Shown here: positions 32,305 to 42,977 of the stretch, piece by piece | Layout: every line of letters starts with the position of its first letter | Numbering within the stretch: the stretch's first letter is position 1 | Assembly: GCA_030765045.1 (NCBI GenBank) | Contig: CM060963.1 | Span: forward strand, 118,171,735 to 118,235,734 | Direction: 5' to 3' | Length of the DNA stretch: 64,000 bases | Source of the DNA: Tenodera sinensis | Taxonomy: Eukaryota > Arthropoda > Insecta > Mantodea > Mantidae | Notes under the pieces: generated by a model | Databases searched by the model: none | What the model saw: the letters and a program-made list of their open reading frames with translations, nothing else | Told to the model about the DNA's origin: nothing | Position numbers and translations under genes: made by a program

Positions 32305-33038
32305 TGAGAGGTAGAACTGGAACTTAAAAATTCAATGCCACAACTGGGATTTGAACCACAGACCTTCCGCTTACCGGGCGGATGCTCTAACCACTGAGCT
32401 ATTGTGACAAACTGGGATATAAAGTACTTACAATAGTAAGTCACCATTGGGGTAATTTTTCTCTGATGTGAGACTGCCTTTGTGGTTTACCAGGAGAAAT
32501 ACGAACTGGTTTGAGAATTTAATGCCATTCTGGCAGTTTGTCACAATAGCTCAGTGGTTAGAGCGTCCGCCAGGTAAGCGGAAGGTCTGTGGTTCAAATC
32601 CCAGTTGTGGCATTGAATTTTTAAGTTCCAGTTCTACCTCTCAAACTTTGCCCACACACGGCTTGTGTGTTTAAAAACACCAACAGTAAGTTTGTTGGCA
32701 TAAATAAATAATAATTACCATTCTGAAGGTTATTTAATCCTGGGATATAAAGTACTTACAATAGTAAGTCACCATTGGGGTAATTTGTCTCTGATGTGAG
32801 ACTGCCTTTGTGGTTTACCAGGAGAAATACGAACTGGTTTGAGAATTTAATGCCATTCTGGCAGTTTGTCACAATAGCTCAGTGGTTAGTGCGTCCGCCC
32901 GGTAAGCGGAATTTCTGTGGTTCAAATCCCAGTTGTGGCATTGAATTTTTAAGTTCCAGTTCTACCTCTCAAACTTTGCCCACACACGGCTTGTGTGTTT
33001 AAAAACACCAACAGTAAGTTTGTTGGCATAAATAAATA
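32305..33038 (+). mobile_element. SINE-A: 5'-inverted tandem dimer (734 bp) in LINE C
   Basis: Flanked by ATATATAAACTA (32293-32304, 33039-33050). The first 113 bp are an inverted tRNA-containing segment; two tandem plus-oriented units with a period of 328 bp follow, each with an A box TAGCTCAGTGG, B box GGTTCAAATCC, a GTGTGTTTAAAAACACC stem and an AATAAATAAT tail. It has no coding capacity. Confidence 0.9.
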
Positions 33039-33050
33039 ATATATAAACTA

Positions 33051-34480
33051 GTTGAAACTAACTTAAACACAATACCAGTTAACCACTGCAAAGTTATCAG
33101 TAATTCAGTATATATTCCTGAAATAAATAAAGAAGAGGTGTTAAAATTATAAATAAACTAAAACTAAAAAAATTATATGGTAAAGATGGGATCTCTATCA
33201 TGTTATTTAAAAAATGTGCACCCTACATGCTTGAACCATTAGTAGAATTGATAAATACCTCAAACAGTTTGGGAATTTTCTCTGATTGTTTAAAGAATGC
33301 CATCCACACAAGATGCAATAGTAGAAATAATAGAACATATGATAGACTGCTTAGAAAAAAAAGCATCAAAATAACTATATTTTTAGATTTGAGCAAAGCG
33401 TCTGACTGCGTTAATCATGAAACGCTATTAAATAAAATGCAACAGTATGATATATGGGGGATTACTCACAAACTAATTAAAACATATTTAACTGCTAGGA
33501 CATAACAAGTTAAAATAAACCATATTCAGGGACAGCAAAAGAAAGAATACATTTCAAATATGCAAACAGTAAAATATGGGGTACCACAGGGATCAGTTCT
33601 GGGGCTGCTTTTGTTTATAATATATATAAATGATACACCATGGCTAAAATACGGAAGAATAACATCATATGCTGGTGACACCTCGATAATAAATTCTGTG
33701 GAAACCTTACAAAGTCTGGAACACTACACAACCGAAAACAATAAACAAGTGGTACAGTTTTAAAATCAAATAATTTATGCATTAACATACAAAAAAACAG
33801 CATATATGAGCACACAGGCAGAACAGAGCAAACACAATCCCATGCTTGATGTAAAAATAGAAAATCAAGATATTAAAAGACTGGAATGGACCAATTGCTA
33901 GAGGTAGTGTTAGACAAAAATTTAAGCTGGGAAAAACACATTAGTACAATTTGTAACAAAATCTCCTCTAGCCTGTTTGTTCTAAAATGAATGGCAAAAC
34001 TCATTGATGCAGACGTCCTATGAAAAATTTATTATGGGTTAATACACCCACATCTTGCTTACAGTATCTCAGTATGGGGACGAAGTGCAACAGTACACAC
34101 AAAAAGACTATATTACAAAAAGAGCTATAAGAATAATTTTAAGATTAAATAGCCAGGAATCATGTAGAGAATACTATAAGAAACTGAACATTTTGACATA
34201 TTCATTGTACATAGTTGAGATAATTATGCTAGCAAAAAGAACAGCAAACAACAGTGAAACAATCAACCAGATTCATGAATACAACGCTGGGGTAACAGAT
34301 ATTTTCACATAAATTCCCATAGACTAGAAATTTACAAAACCAAACCATCAGAAGCTGCATGTTTGCTATATAACAAACTACCACAAAATATATGCTAGAT
34401 AAGAAATAGGAAATAAACTAACAAAATATAAAAGAAAAGGTATACATAAATTTAAAGTGGAATTTAAAAAGTATTGCCTA
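33051..34480 (+). pseudogene. LINE C: reverse transcriptase and C-terminal domain
   Basis: The sequence contains KLYGKDGISIMLFKKCAPYM-like, LSKASDCVNHETLLNKM (first catalytic Asp), YGVPQGSVLGLLLFIIYIND and TSYAGDTSIINS, where the YADD catalytic box is YAGD. A deletion of roughly 80 codons removes the YRPIS region between NAIHT and NRTYD (about 33305-33345). The C-terminal part at 34055-34312 has RAIRIILRLNSQESCREYYK, close to LINE A. Stops at 33504, 33761 and others. Its 3' end is probably near 34480-34680. Confidence 0.8.
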
Positions 34481-34689
34481 GATGGGACCCAACAGAAGAC
34501 TTTCTAAACAGGGCATAAGCCATAGCTGTAAGATTATAAGTACGTGTTAGTTGGTAGATGTATATATTAGTATAGATGTATATAAATAACTATCTTTGTA
34601 AAAGTTCTTTATATGTAATTAAATTATGTATAAACATATGTATTCTGACGCTATGAATTACATTGTAATTTCTACAGCTGATAACAATA

Positions 34690-35700
34690 AACAATGGTTT
34701 TGATATGGAGATGATATTACATTATTGCCCACAACATTTGTTTGGGATGCCTTAAAACGGTTAAATTTACAAGACCTAGCCATCAACTTTACTGTAGAGA
34801 CAGCGGAAGATGGATATCTGCCTTTTCTGAATTAAAAAATAATGAGAAACAGACTTTTCTTTAGGATATACAGAAAACCCACTCACACTGATGACATCAA
34901 ATACAATAGTTTTAACTCAAAGCTACCTCACAAGCAATTTTCAAAATCTATTTATAGATTAGTTTACTTCCCTTATGATGAATACAATAAAGAATACCAG
35001 CAAATCACCAAAATAGCACTTAATAGATTTAACTCAAGAACGATAGACAGGAAGATAAAAGAATTAAAAATAAACGTGGAAATCAGCAATACTGTTACCC
35101 TAACCCCTTAAAAGACAGAAGAAAGTTAAGAAATTCACATTTCACCCAATTTTATATAATAGGTTCTAAAACATCTTTTCAAAACATGACATCATCCTAG
35201 CCCCTCAAAATTGTTGTTAGCTAATGCTGGATTTCTGACAATAAAGTCATTAATCCTCTTGCTCTCCAATATAAAGAGAGTAATAGCAGTAATAGTAACC
35301 GCTTTTTAGAGAACACCATATTTTTATAAGGCCCTCAAAATAAATTCAACTGAAAGATCTCCCAAGATCAGATACCAAAAAGTTCCAAAGTTTACAAGAT
35401 TAACTACCAAGAATGCAACAAAGCATACTTCGGAAAAACTAAGCATAAACATCCATGCTAAAGAACATATCTGGAATTTCAAATATAAATAGACAAATCA
35501 GTCATCTCAGAACACTTTTGGGAAACCAACCAAGAAAGAAGACACAAATGGTGAGTTACTAAAGGAAGCAAATCATCTCTAGAACTCTGCGTAAAGAAGA
35601 CGATTTTCATAAAAAAACACAAACACAGAATTATGAACTTTAAAATCCTGTCTTTAGACATTTATACCAATTTTGTCATGTCATCTACCAGAGACCAGAA
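34690..35700 (+). pseudogene. Penelope-like element 3: reverse transcriptase C-part and GIY-YIG endonuclease
   Basis: YGDDITLLP (catalytic box), EDGYLPFLN, FFRIYRKPTHTDDIK and HKQFSKSIYRLVYFP define the end of PLE reverse transcriptase. After a 120-bp Retroposon-B insertion (35212-35331), SKVYKINYQECNKAYFGKT is the GIY-YIG endonuclease start (normally GVYKI.C..C...YIGQT), and KSVISEHFWETN its KSAIAEH motif. Stops and frameshifts are present. A hammerhead-like motif lies just downstream at 35739-35770. Confidence 0.8.
35212..35331 (-). mobile_element. Retroposon-B copy (120 bp) with 5' inversion
   Basis: Flanked by CCCTCAAAAT (35202-35211, 35332-35341). It consists of the complement of the Retroposon-B 3' end (TTGTTGTTAGCTAATGCTGG to CTCCAATAT) joined to its 5' end in the opposite orientation (AGCAGTAATAGTAACCGC to ACACCATA). 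The interior of about 340 bp is absent. Confidence 0.85.
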
Positions 35701-35738
35701 CAAAGGTGACACCAGTGCTGCCAGTAGATCTACATCAA

Positions 35739-35770
35739 ATGATAGAAGTGAAAGCTTCAGAAACATGTCC
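35739..35770 (+). ncRNA. Possible hammerhead-ribozyme-like motif downstream of PLE 3
   Basis: ATGATAGAAGTGAAAGCTTC then AGAAAC: a TGATR core, a GAAG/CTTC helix and a GAAAC core, the order seen in hammerhead ribozymes of PLEs. The canonical CUGAUGA is degenerate, and stems I and III were not established. Confidence 0.3.
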
Positions 35771-35924
35771 TGTATAAATTACGAGGGGAGGTTAACTTAA
35801 TTTTAAGTTAAACTGATTTAATGCAGAAGTTAATGCAAGTCCTGTTTCATACAACAATGTTTTGAACTTTGGGTTTCTATTAACCTTTTTTAATTTAGTA
35901 CATTAAATTCACACACACTTCCAT

Positions 35925-36062
35925 TCATACTTCCAGACTCCAGGGAGGAATGGGGAATTATCCTACTGGAAGAAAAATTCCCACCCTCCAGCCGGGAATC
36001 AAATCTGGAACCCCTTGAACAGCAGGTAGGTGCTCTACTGACTGAGCTATGGGGCCAGCCAC
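35925..36062 (-). mobile_element. tRNA-derived SINE, type E
   Basis: Read on the minus strand from 36062: CCCCATAGCTCAGTCAGTAG (A box) and GATTTGATTCCCGG (B box), followed by a short GGAATTTTTCTTCCAGTAGG body. No target duplication was found, so the boundaries are approximate. Confidence 0.6.
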
Positions 36063-36180
36063 AATGTTAACTTTAATTAATAAACTATTAATCATAATTA
36101 ATAAAGATATATTGTACAAATAGTGCAATGTTAACTTTAACAAAGTATGAAACTTTGTGCTGACATTGGCAAAACCCTGT

Positions 36181-36344
36181 TGTTGTTGTTGTGTTTAACG
36201 CCCGCTTTTACTACTACGGCACCGCAGGCGGTGACACTGATGATACATGAAGATGGAGCACCGGTGCAATGAGATGGCGGGGGAAACCGGAGTACCCAGA
36301 GAAAACCCGCCCTGACGTCGTTTCGTCCACCACGAATACCACTT
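36181..36344 (-). mobile_element. SINE type C, headless copy (164 bp)
   Basis: Flanked by GCAAAACCCTGT (36169-36180, 36345-36356). It matches 6637-6800 but lacks the tRNA-like head, as in 5'-truncated retroposition. The conserved core GGGGAAACCGGAGTACCC and the (CAA)n tail, read on the minus strand, are present. Confidence 0.85.
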
Positions 36345-36615
36345 GCAAAACCCTGTAATAACATGCTTAACAAATGTAAAAAGTGGGAAAATGACTGTTG
36401 CAAACAAAGCTGTTAATCCGAGTTTGCTGTATTTGGCACTTATGGATGCCATTCCTAATGGAAGAATATATATGCATTCATAATAAATTTGAAAACCTGC
36501 AAAAGGAGTAACCTTTAAAGCAATATATACTTTCCAAAGTGGTCATGATAATAGTTTTACAGCAAATACATTAGGTTACAGTGCTATTAACAAAAGCCAC
36601 ACACACGCACACACA

Positions 36616-37160
36616 AGGGTTGGAACTAAAATAGTGGCAACACTGCTACAGAGTTGCTATGCAATGGAATGTAATATTGTTACTGATAGCACACATTTCT
36701 TACATACCTACCTTATCTATGAGCAAATAGACTCTCGCTTACCATATCACGTGCATACACAATGGCGAGAGAAACATAGTCTTGTATAAGCTAATGGTCT
36801 AATGTAATGTCACAATATTTTCAAAGCAGAAACAAAAGAATTGGATAAAGATTCAATGTGCCAGAGGTCATACAGCACGAAAGAATCATCAATGTCTTCA
36901 AGAAGCTTGCAGAGAATCTGCATTGCCTTACTAAACAGTGGCACGGTGAGTAAATGCCTTCAACAAAGGATGCCAAGGTGTAGACCGCTCCTTTCAAACT
37001 ATCAACAGAACCAGCACTGCTGAGGATATCCTACAACTTGCACCTCACTGGCAACAGGTTATACACAGCACTGATGATTACTCTGAATGACAGGCTTGGT
37101 AACATGTATCTCTTTTGTATCAGTTGTAAATAAATAGTTGCCACTATTAAAGTTCCAACC
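36616..37160 (+). mobile_element. Mariner/IS630-type element with catalytic core deleted
   Basis: Inverted ends AGGGTTGGAACT-AAAATAGT and the complement of ACTATTAAAGTTCCAACCCT enclose 545 bp. The translation shows the N-terminal helix-turn-helix of an IS630/mariner-like transposase (IKIQCARGHTARK, TVARWVNAFNKG, with a stop) joined to the C-terminal LAPHWQQVIHSTDDYSE. The whole DDE core is missing. A 3' TA duplication is visible on the right only. Confidence 0.7.
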
Positions 37161-37229
37161 CTTATATATATATATTTTCAACTTTCCATTTAATAGTAAA
37201 TGTTGGAATTTCCAAAATTACGTTTTTAG

Positions 37230-37446
37230 TAATTATTATTTATTTATGCCAACAAACTTACTGTTGGTGTTTTTAAACACACAAGCCGTGTGTGGGCAAA
37301 GTTTGAGAGGTAGAACTGGAACTTGGTTTGAGAATTTAATGCCATTCTGGCAGTTTGTCACAACAGCTCAGTGGTTAGAGCGTCCGCCCAGTAAGCGGAA
37401 GGTCTGTGGTTCAAATCCCAGTTGTGGCATTGAATTTTTAAGTTCC
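37230..37446 (-). mobile_element. SINE-A copy with inverted 5' segment (217 bp)
   Basis: Flanked by perfect 13-bp duplications ATTACGTTTTTAG (37217-37229, 37447-37459). The left part is the complement of the SINE-A 3' end (TTATTATTTATTTATGCCAA to GAACTGGAACTT). The right part is the tRNA-like 5' region in the opposite orientation (GGTTTGAGAATTTAATG to AAGTTCC). They meet at the shared AAGTTCC. Confidence 0.9.
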
Positions 37447-37459
37447 ATTACGTTTTTAG

Positions 37460-38454
37460 GTTTATCTGGAACGTTTCTGAAGAAAGCAGTATTTTGTTGG
37501 GGTCTGCTTGATCCTTAATCAATGGTAACACATTTTTGCCCACTTTGATTTCAATGTAGGATTCACCATTCAGGTTTAATAGTTGTAAATGCTCTTCACG
37601 CCTGGCATTTATGGTGCTCTATTTTATTTGGCACAAAATTGCCACAGTTGCTTATTGGGTCTGGAAGAAGGTACATTTCAATTAAATTACTCACAGGCTG
37701 CATTATTATCATTTAATTTAAGTCTGAGCTTCTTTGCACATTATAATACCTCTGTACTTAGCAATGAGTTCCACACTTAACGATTTTCTAGTTCTTTTGC
37801 ATCTAGATTTTATAGTTGACATCATTGACATTTTAATCTCAAACAACCGGGAAAATCACATGGCATGGACTTAACTAGTTATTTGTTATTGACACAGAGA
37901 ATGCTGCAATGCATTAACACATTCGGAAGCCGTACAGATCAGTCACCCTTTCCTGAAAGCTAAGTTTGCAGTTGTCTTTGATGTTAGCAAGACTAAACCA
38001 ACATTTCACTGTAACAGCTTGATGAAATGCAAAAGTTTTAACATTGTGTTAAACGTTTAATTAAAAGTTAGTACACACAAAGTTGTAGTGTTTTTAACAT
38101 TAGTTGGTGAAAATGGCTCAAAGTGAGCCACACGTGTCCCAAATTTGACTCTTGATGCAGTCACCAAAGTGAAAAAAGTGATTTTCTCAAGTATTGAAGT
38201 TAGAGGCTTAACTTTTTGCATAAGCATTTCCAACAACTAAAGAAATGAGTGTACCAAATTTCATTCCAATATATAATCACATTCTTGATTAATAATTAAT
38301 TTATATCAATTTTATTGGGTATAATCAAAATATATCTCCTCCAATTGATGTTGAACTACAAAGTTGATTTTCTGAAATTATATCTCTTATTGCCTATGTA
38401 ACAAATTAAACAATAGAAATTTTCATATAATGAATAGTTTTCTTAAAAAGTTTT
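37460..38454. other. Unassigned sequence; half of a dispersed repeat
   Basis: No gene recognised. 38078-38122 (TTGTAGTGTTTTTAACATTAG and following GTTGGTGAAAATGG) is about 90 percent identical by eye to 39868-39912, an unclassified dispersed repeat. Confidence 0.4.
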
Positions 38455-38469
38455 AATACCACAAAGTGT

Positions 38470-38579
38470 TGTAGTTAGCTAATGCTGGATATTCCGACAA
38501 TGAAGTCATTAATCCTCTTGCTCTCCAATATAGAAGAGAACGATAGCAGTAATAGTAACCGCTTTTTAGAGAGCACCAT
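38470..38579 (-). mobile_element. Retroposon-B copy (110 bp) with 5' inversion
   Basis: Flanked by perfect 15-bp duplications AATACCACAAAGTGT (38455-38469, 38580-38594). Same two-part inverted layout as 35212-35331: complement of the 3' end up to CTCCAATAT, then the 5' end AGCAGTAATAGTAACCGC in the opposite sense. Confidence 0.9.
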
Positions 38580-38594
38580 AATACCACAAAGTGT

Positions 38595-39149
38595 AAAAAC
38601 ATCATAACAGTGCATTAATAGATTAATTTCTTTTTAAAAATTATAACCAATATCAAAATTCCAAACAGACACTTTAGGACCCATATTCTGAAACACAATG
38701 GAAAAGTATTTTACATCTCCAACTCATTTTTGTGACAGAAGATAGATTTTGAATATGAGAAAATAACAAAAAAGTTGTTTTGGAGAAAAATGAGTTTGAA
38801 GTTCCGTCACACACTTCCTCATTAACCTCTAAACAAATATACTTTTTTTCCTCATCTGATTTTGTTCATTGATTTGCTTAAGATTGATGTACTGCCCTTT
38901 CTTTTCGGCATTACAAAACAGGGTGTTTCAATATGTGATTTTAAAATATACCTAATATACAGTGTTTACAAACACATGTCTGTTCATAGGAATAAAAGCG
39001 AAGTATCTGTTGCCACAATTTAAGTTTTATTTTCACCACAAGTAAAATAAGTAATACTACATATGATGTATAAATCAATAATTAAACCCACATAACCTTG
39101 TAAACATACTAAATTGTTTCAAAAGTAAGATCAAATGCATACCATCAGC
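38595..39149. other. No recognisable feature
   Basis: AT-rich sequence without coding, tRNA-like or repeat similarity within the window. Confidence 0.35.
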
Positions 39150-39160
39150 TTGTAAATAAC

Positions 39161-39598
39161 TGTGGTATTGAATTTTTAAGTTCCAATTCTACCTCTCAAA
39201 CATTACACACACATGGCTTGTGTGTTTAAAAACACCAACAGTAAGTTTGTTGGCACAAATAAATAATAATTACCATCTGAAAGTTATTTAATCCTGGGAC
39301 ATGAAGTACTTGCAATAGTAAGTCACCATTGGGGTAAATGTCTCTGATATGAGACTAGGTACCTTTGTGGTTTACCGGGAGAAATACGAACCGGTTTGAA
39401 AATTCAATGCCATTCTGGCAGGTTGTCACAGTAGCTTAATGGTTAGAGCACCTTCCTAATAAGCGGAGGCTTGTTGTTCAAATCCCGGCTGTAGCATTGA
39501 ATTTTTAAGTTCCAGTTCTACCTCTCAAACATTGCCCACACACAGCTTGTGTGTTTAAAAACACCAACAGTAAGTTTGTTGGCATAAATAAATAATAA
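39161..39598 (+). mobile_element. SINE-A tandem copy (438 bp), not inverted
   Basis: Flanked by TTGTAAATAAC (39150-39160, 39599-39609). It starts inside a unit (TGTGGTATTGAATTTTTAAG), runs to the AATAAATAATAATT tail and then through a second complete unit with A box (TAGCTTAATGG) and B box (GTTCAAATCCC). This is the one copy here without 5' inversion. Confidence 0.9.
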
Positions 39599-39609
39599 TT
39601 GTAAATAAC

Positions 39610-40440
39610 AAATCTACCAAGCCAAATAGAAGCATGGTAAATAATTTCAGAAATCAACAAATGAAAGCACTACCCTCTATGGGATTTATTGGAGAACTTG
39701 TTCCAAGGTGCTCACTGTAAAAATGGTGTCCAAAATATGTTTCCCCCTCCCTAGGGGATTAAAACTTTGCAGATATATGTTTTAAGGTATGGTGCATTTT
39801 TTGCAATAAAAATCCCAAAATTGATTTTTTGACCAAACAAGCTAAAATATCACTTCAATGGTCCCTCACAAAGCTGTAGTATTTTTAACATCAGTTGGTG
39901 AAAATGGTCCTAACTGAAGTGCACGTGTACCATGCTTAAGTTATAAAAGTAAAGAGTTTTAGTTTTTGTGTATAAGCTGCTCAAAATATAAATCTTGGTA
40001 GGCTTTCTTATTACATACCTGCTTATAATAGCTTGGCTATCAGTGCATATTCAGCAGCTGAGAATCAATGTAAAAAATAATAAAACTAAACTATCTTCCT
40101 GAGACACCACTGTGAAGCAACTGTAGAAATGATGTGGAATTTAACAAATTGCACTTTGAGACTCTGCTCATCTTTTTCATCTTAGGGTGTACATTCAAAT
40201 GCATTTGTCAAAGGATGCACATATTTTTGCAGTGAAAAAAAGCCTGGATAAACAGAAACTCTGAATTACTGATGGCTGCATAAATGAGATCCTTGTGTAT
40301 AAATACATAGCACCTGGGCGACCAAGCTTCGTTCGGCTTTTCTTTTCTTTTCCTTTTTTTAGTTGTGTTTTTTTGGGGGGAGAAGATACTTATTTAGATA
40401 ATCTTGAAAAGCAAAATGTTAACTAAATATAAATTTTCAT
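39610..40440. other. Unassigned sequence
   Basis: Contains the second copy of the dispersed repeat described at 38078 (here 39868-39912) and a GCACCTGGGCGACCAAGCTTCG block near 40312. Nothing coding is supported. Confidence 0.35.
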
Positions 40441-40487
40441 CCTAATTGATGGAGCCATTTCCGTGGTGAGACCTTTAATATCCTGGT

Positions 40488-40938
40488 CTGGGATCTACAG
40501 TAGCCTCAGTTTTGGGTGACAACCCTGTGTCTGTGGCCAAGACCCTGCGGTTCGTTACCCAGATTGGTTTTGCTACGCAAGTGTAACACATTTTTAATTC
40601 TTTTCTGAGGTTTTAACCCTGTTTTTTCACTCGGATACATCTTACCTTTTAATGTTTTAACTATTTTGTATTTTAGTTTTTTAGCTTTCATCTTTTACCT
40701 CTTTTTAGTACATTGCTCTTCAGGGTCTTATTTTATCGTGCTAATTTGTAGGCTGATATTTTTAGCTGTTAATGCTTTTTAATTGGCATTTTAGGGTTGT
40801 ACTTTTAGCCTGAAAAGTTTGAGAGTGTTTTTAGATTTTAAATTTTGACGTAGGGCCCAAATGACCTAGCTGTCGACGGGCCCGTAAACCCCACTCACTC
40901 ACTCACTCACTCAATCACTCACTCACTCACTCACTCAC
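40488..40938 (+). mobile_element. 5'-truncated LINE tail with (ACTC)n end
   Basis: Flanked by 16-bp duplications CCTTTAATATCCTGGT and CCTTTAATAACCTGGT (40472-40487, 40939-40954). The 3' part GGGCCCAAATGACCTAGCTG and CGACGGGCCCGTAAACC precedes a CACT/ACTC tetranucleotide tail (40893-40938). No coding sequence remains. Confidence 0.75.
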
Positions 40939-41062
40939 CCTTTAATAACCTGGTTTGTTGAAATTGGCCCATTAACAGAGACATTATGACCAAAATAAGA
41001 TTTCGACTAATTGCGACTGTTACGCATAGACTAAGATAGCTAAGTCAACTTTCTTTAGGTTT

Positions 41063-41209
41063 AAGAGGTAGAACTGGAACTTAAAAATTCAATGCCACAA
41101 CTGGGATTTGAATTTTTAAGTTCCAGTTCTACCTCTTAAACTTTGCCCACACACGGCTTGCGTGTTTAAAAACACCAACAATAAGTTTGTTGGCATAAAT
41201 AAGTAATAA
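41063..41209 (+). mobile_element. SINE-A copy (147 bp), 5'-inverted
   Basis: Flanked by perfect 13-bp duplications TTTCTTTAGGTTT (41050-41062, 41210-41222). It begins with inverted AAGAGGTAGAACTGGAACTT and runs through GGGATTTGAATTTTTAAGTT into the normal 3' end ending AAGTAATAA. It lacks the A box. Confidence 0.9.
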
Positions 41210-41825
41210 TTTCTTTAGGTTTCCTGAGAGCTCTTGACGATACCTTTAATATCCTGGTTTGTTTGTTGAAATTGGCCCATTAACAGAGAAATTATGGCCA
41301 AAATAAGGTTTAGAGTAATTGAGATTGTTACGTGTAAAATCACATTTTTTTCAGGAATCACACCTATATAGATAAACTTAGTAAGCAAAACCCTGCTTAC
41401 AAAATTTGATTGAAATTGTTACAGCCGTTTCCAAGTTGCGCAGAATATATTTATATACAAAAATTGCTTGTTTAAATATATAAGGTAATTCAATGGTTCT
41501 CTTAAGAACTGACACATGCGTGAGGGTTACCCAGACAGTCATTACTGTGCTAATCAAACATACAGGATAATTCAGAATTCAACAGCACGTATTTGATTTG
41601 GTGCCAATGGTCTGCCAGCTGCTTATGTTCTTATTAGGCATTGAAGGTCAATACATGGTCAACCCTTTTGTTACTGTGAGGAGAATGCAGTAGGTTGTAT
41701 ATGTACAGTAATTAAGATTTACCTATACTTTATATTGCATAGTGGATTATAGAAATTATTACAGACAAGTATAATGATAAAATATAAAAAAAATTAAAAT
41801 AAGAAATGTACTCAAGTTACAGGAA

Positions 41826-42977
41826 ATGTTGAGTTATTGGGATTCTACTGCAGTAAATTTTCAACAAAAGTTGCATGTAGAAAGCCACATAGTCACCCTT
41901 TGGTGTAGATGGTATCTTCCCGGCTCTCCTTCAGGAGGGAAGGGAAATCTTGGTGCCATTTTGATAAGAATTTATAGGGCCTGTCTAGCCATGGGATATG
42001 TTTATTCAAAATGGCGACTGGCTAAGGTGGTGTTTATACCTAAACGCAGGTCTTCGTATGTGAGACCCAAGGATTTCCATCCCTTCAGTCTGACCTCGTT
42101 TCTTCTTAAGACATCGAAAAGACTGGTGGAAAGATATATTTGGGAAAGTATTATGGCCAACAGACCTATACATCCACATCAACATACCTATCAGTTGGAC
42201 AAGTCTGTGGAGACGGCACTTCACCAGCTTATTGTTAGGCTGGAGAGGGTGTTGGACCAGAGACAACTGGCTATGGCAGTATTTCTTGATATAGAAGGAG
42301 CTTTTAACTGCACCTCCCTTGACTCCATTAGGCGGAGTTTCGAGACAAGAGGTTTGAGTTTTATGCTCAATAGATGGATAATGGCCACCCTGGAAGATTG
42401 CCAGGTGTTGGTTGCCCTCAATAATTTTGAGGTGAGAGCAGCTAGGGGATGTCCACAAGGGAATGTCATATGGTGCCTGGTGGTAGACGATCTACTAGCC
42501 AGGTTCAATGAAGGTGGGGTATATGCTCAAGGATATGCTGACGGCATATGCCTTGTGGCAACAGATAATTTCCCCGGTACAGTTTCAGACCTAATACAGG
42601 GTTCCTTGTGTACTGTGGAAAGATGGTGTGTTGAGACAGGTCTGACGGTTAATCCTGACAAGACCGAGCTCATGGTGTTTACAAGGAAGAGAAGGCTGGA
42701 TGGGTTAGTGGAGTCTCTTTTCTTTGGTAGTAGATTAGTTCGGACAGCTTCGGCTAAGTATCTGGAAGTAATTCTGGACTTAAGGCTGAGCTGGAAGAAG
42801 CACATTGACAATAAGGTTGATAAGGCTCGCAAATCCTTGTGGGCCAGTCAGAGGGCTGTTGGTGGGACCTGGGGCCTGAGTCCTAAGGTGGTCTATTGGC
42901 TCTATGTCTCTGTCATCAGGCCCTCCATTACCTTTGCATCAGTGGTCTGGTGGCTGGGCTCTGTACTTAGGGCATAG
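41826..42977 (+). pseudogene. LINE D (R1/LOA-like): reverse transcriptase
   Basis: A 383-aa open frame. WRLAKVVFIPKRR and FHPFSLTSFLLKTSKRLVER are the fingers; MAVFLDIEGAFNCTSLDSI carries the first catalytic Asp; ARGCPQGNVIWCLVVDDLL and GYADGICLVA follow, the last being the YADD box with its second Asp changed to Gly. PDKTELMVFTRK, WKKHIDNKVDKA and LYVSVIRPSITFASVVWW complete the domain. The sequence closely follows the R1/LOA-type elements common in insects. The upstream endonuclease is missing and the catalytic change makes it inactive. A TAG at 42975 ends the frame, but similarity continues. Confidence 0.85.

Larger units (their letters stand above)
40441..41490 (+). repeat. LINE-like 3' untranslated region, duplicated segment and insertions
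   Basis: A block GGTTTGTTGAAATTGGCCC...ACAGAGA.ATTATG.CCAAAATAAG occurs at about 40954-41030 and again at 41260-41335, in direct orientation. The final part (TTGAAATTGTTACAGCCGTTTCC...TATACAAAAATTGCTTGTTTAA) resembles the 3' ends of RTE-like LINEs, a family recognition I hold only moderately. It hosts a LINE-tail insertion (40488-40938) and a SINE-A (41063-41209). Confidence 0.45.

Noticed and set aside
32540..32620. Apparent tRNA genes (A and B boxes) here and at 4520, 6840, 36050 and elsewhere
   Set aside because: All are heads of SINEs with target duplications and lack intact acceptor and anticodon stems.
36061..36139. Direct repeat CAATGTTAACTTTAA as target duplication of SINE type E
   Set aside because: Both copies lie on the same side of the SINE, so they cannot flank it; they bracket only about 50 bp of AT-rich DNA.
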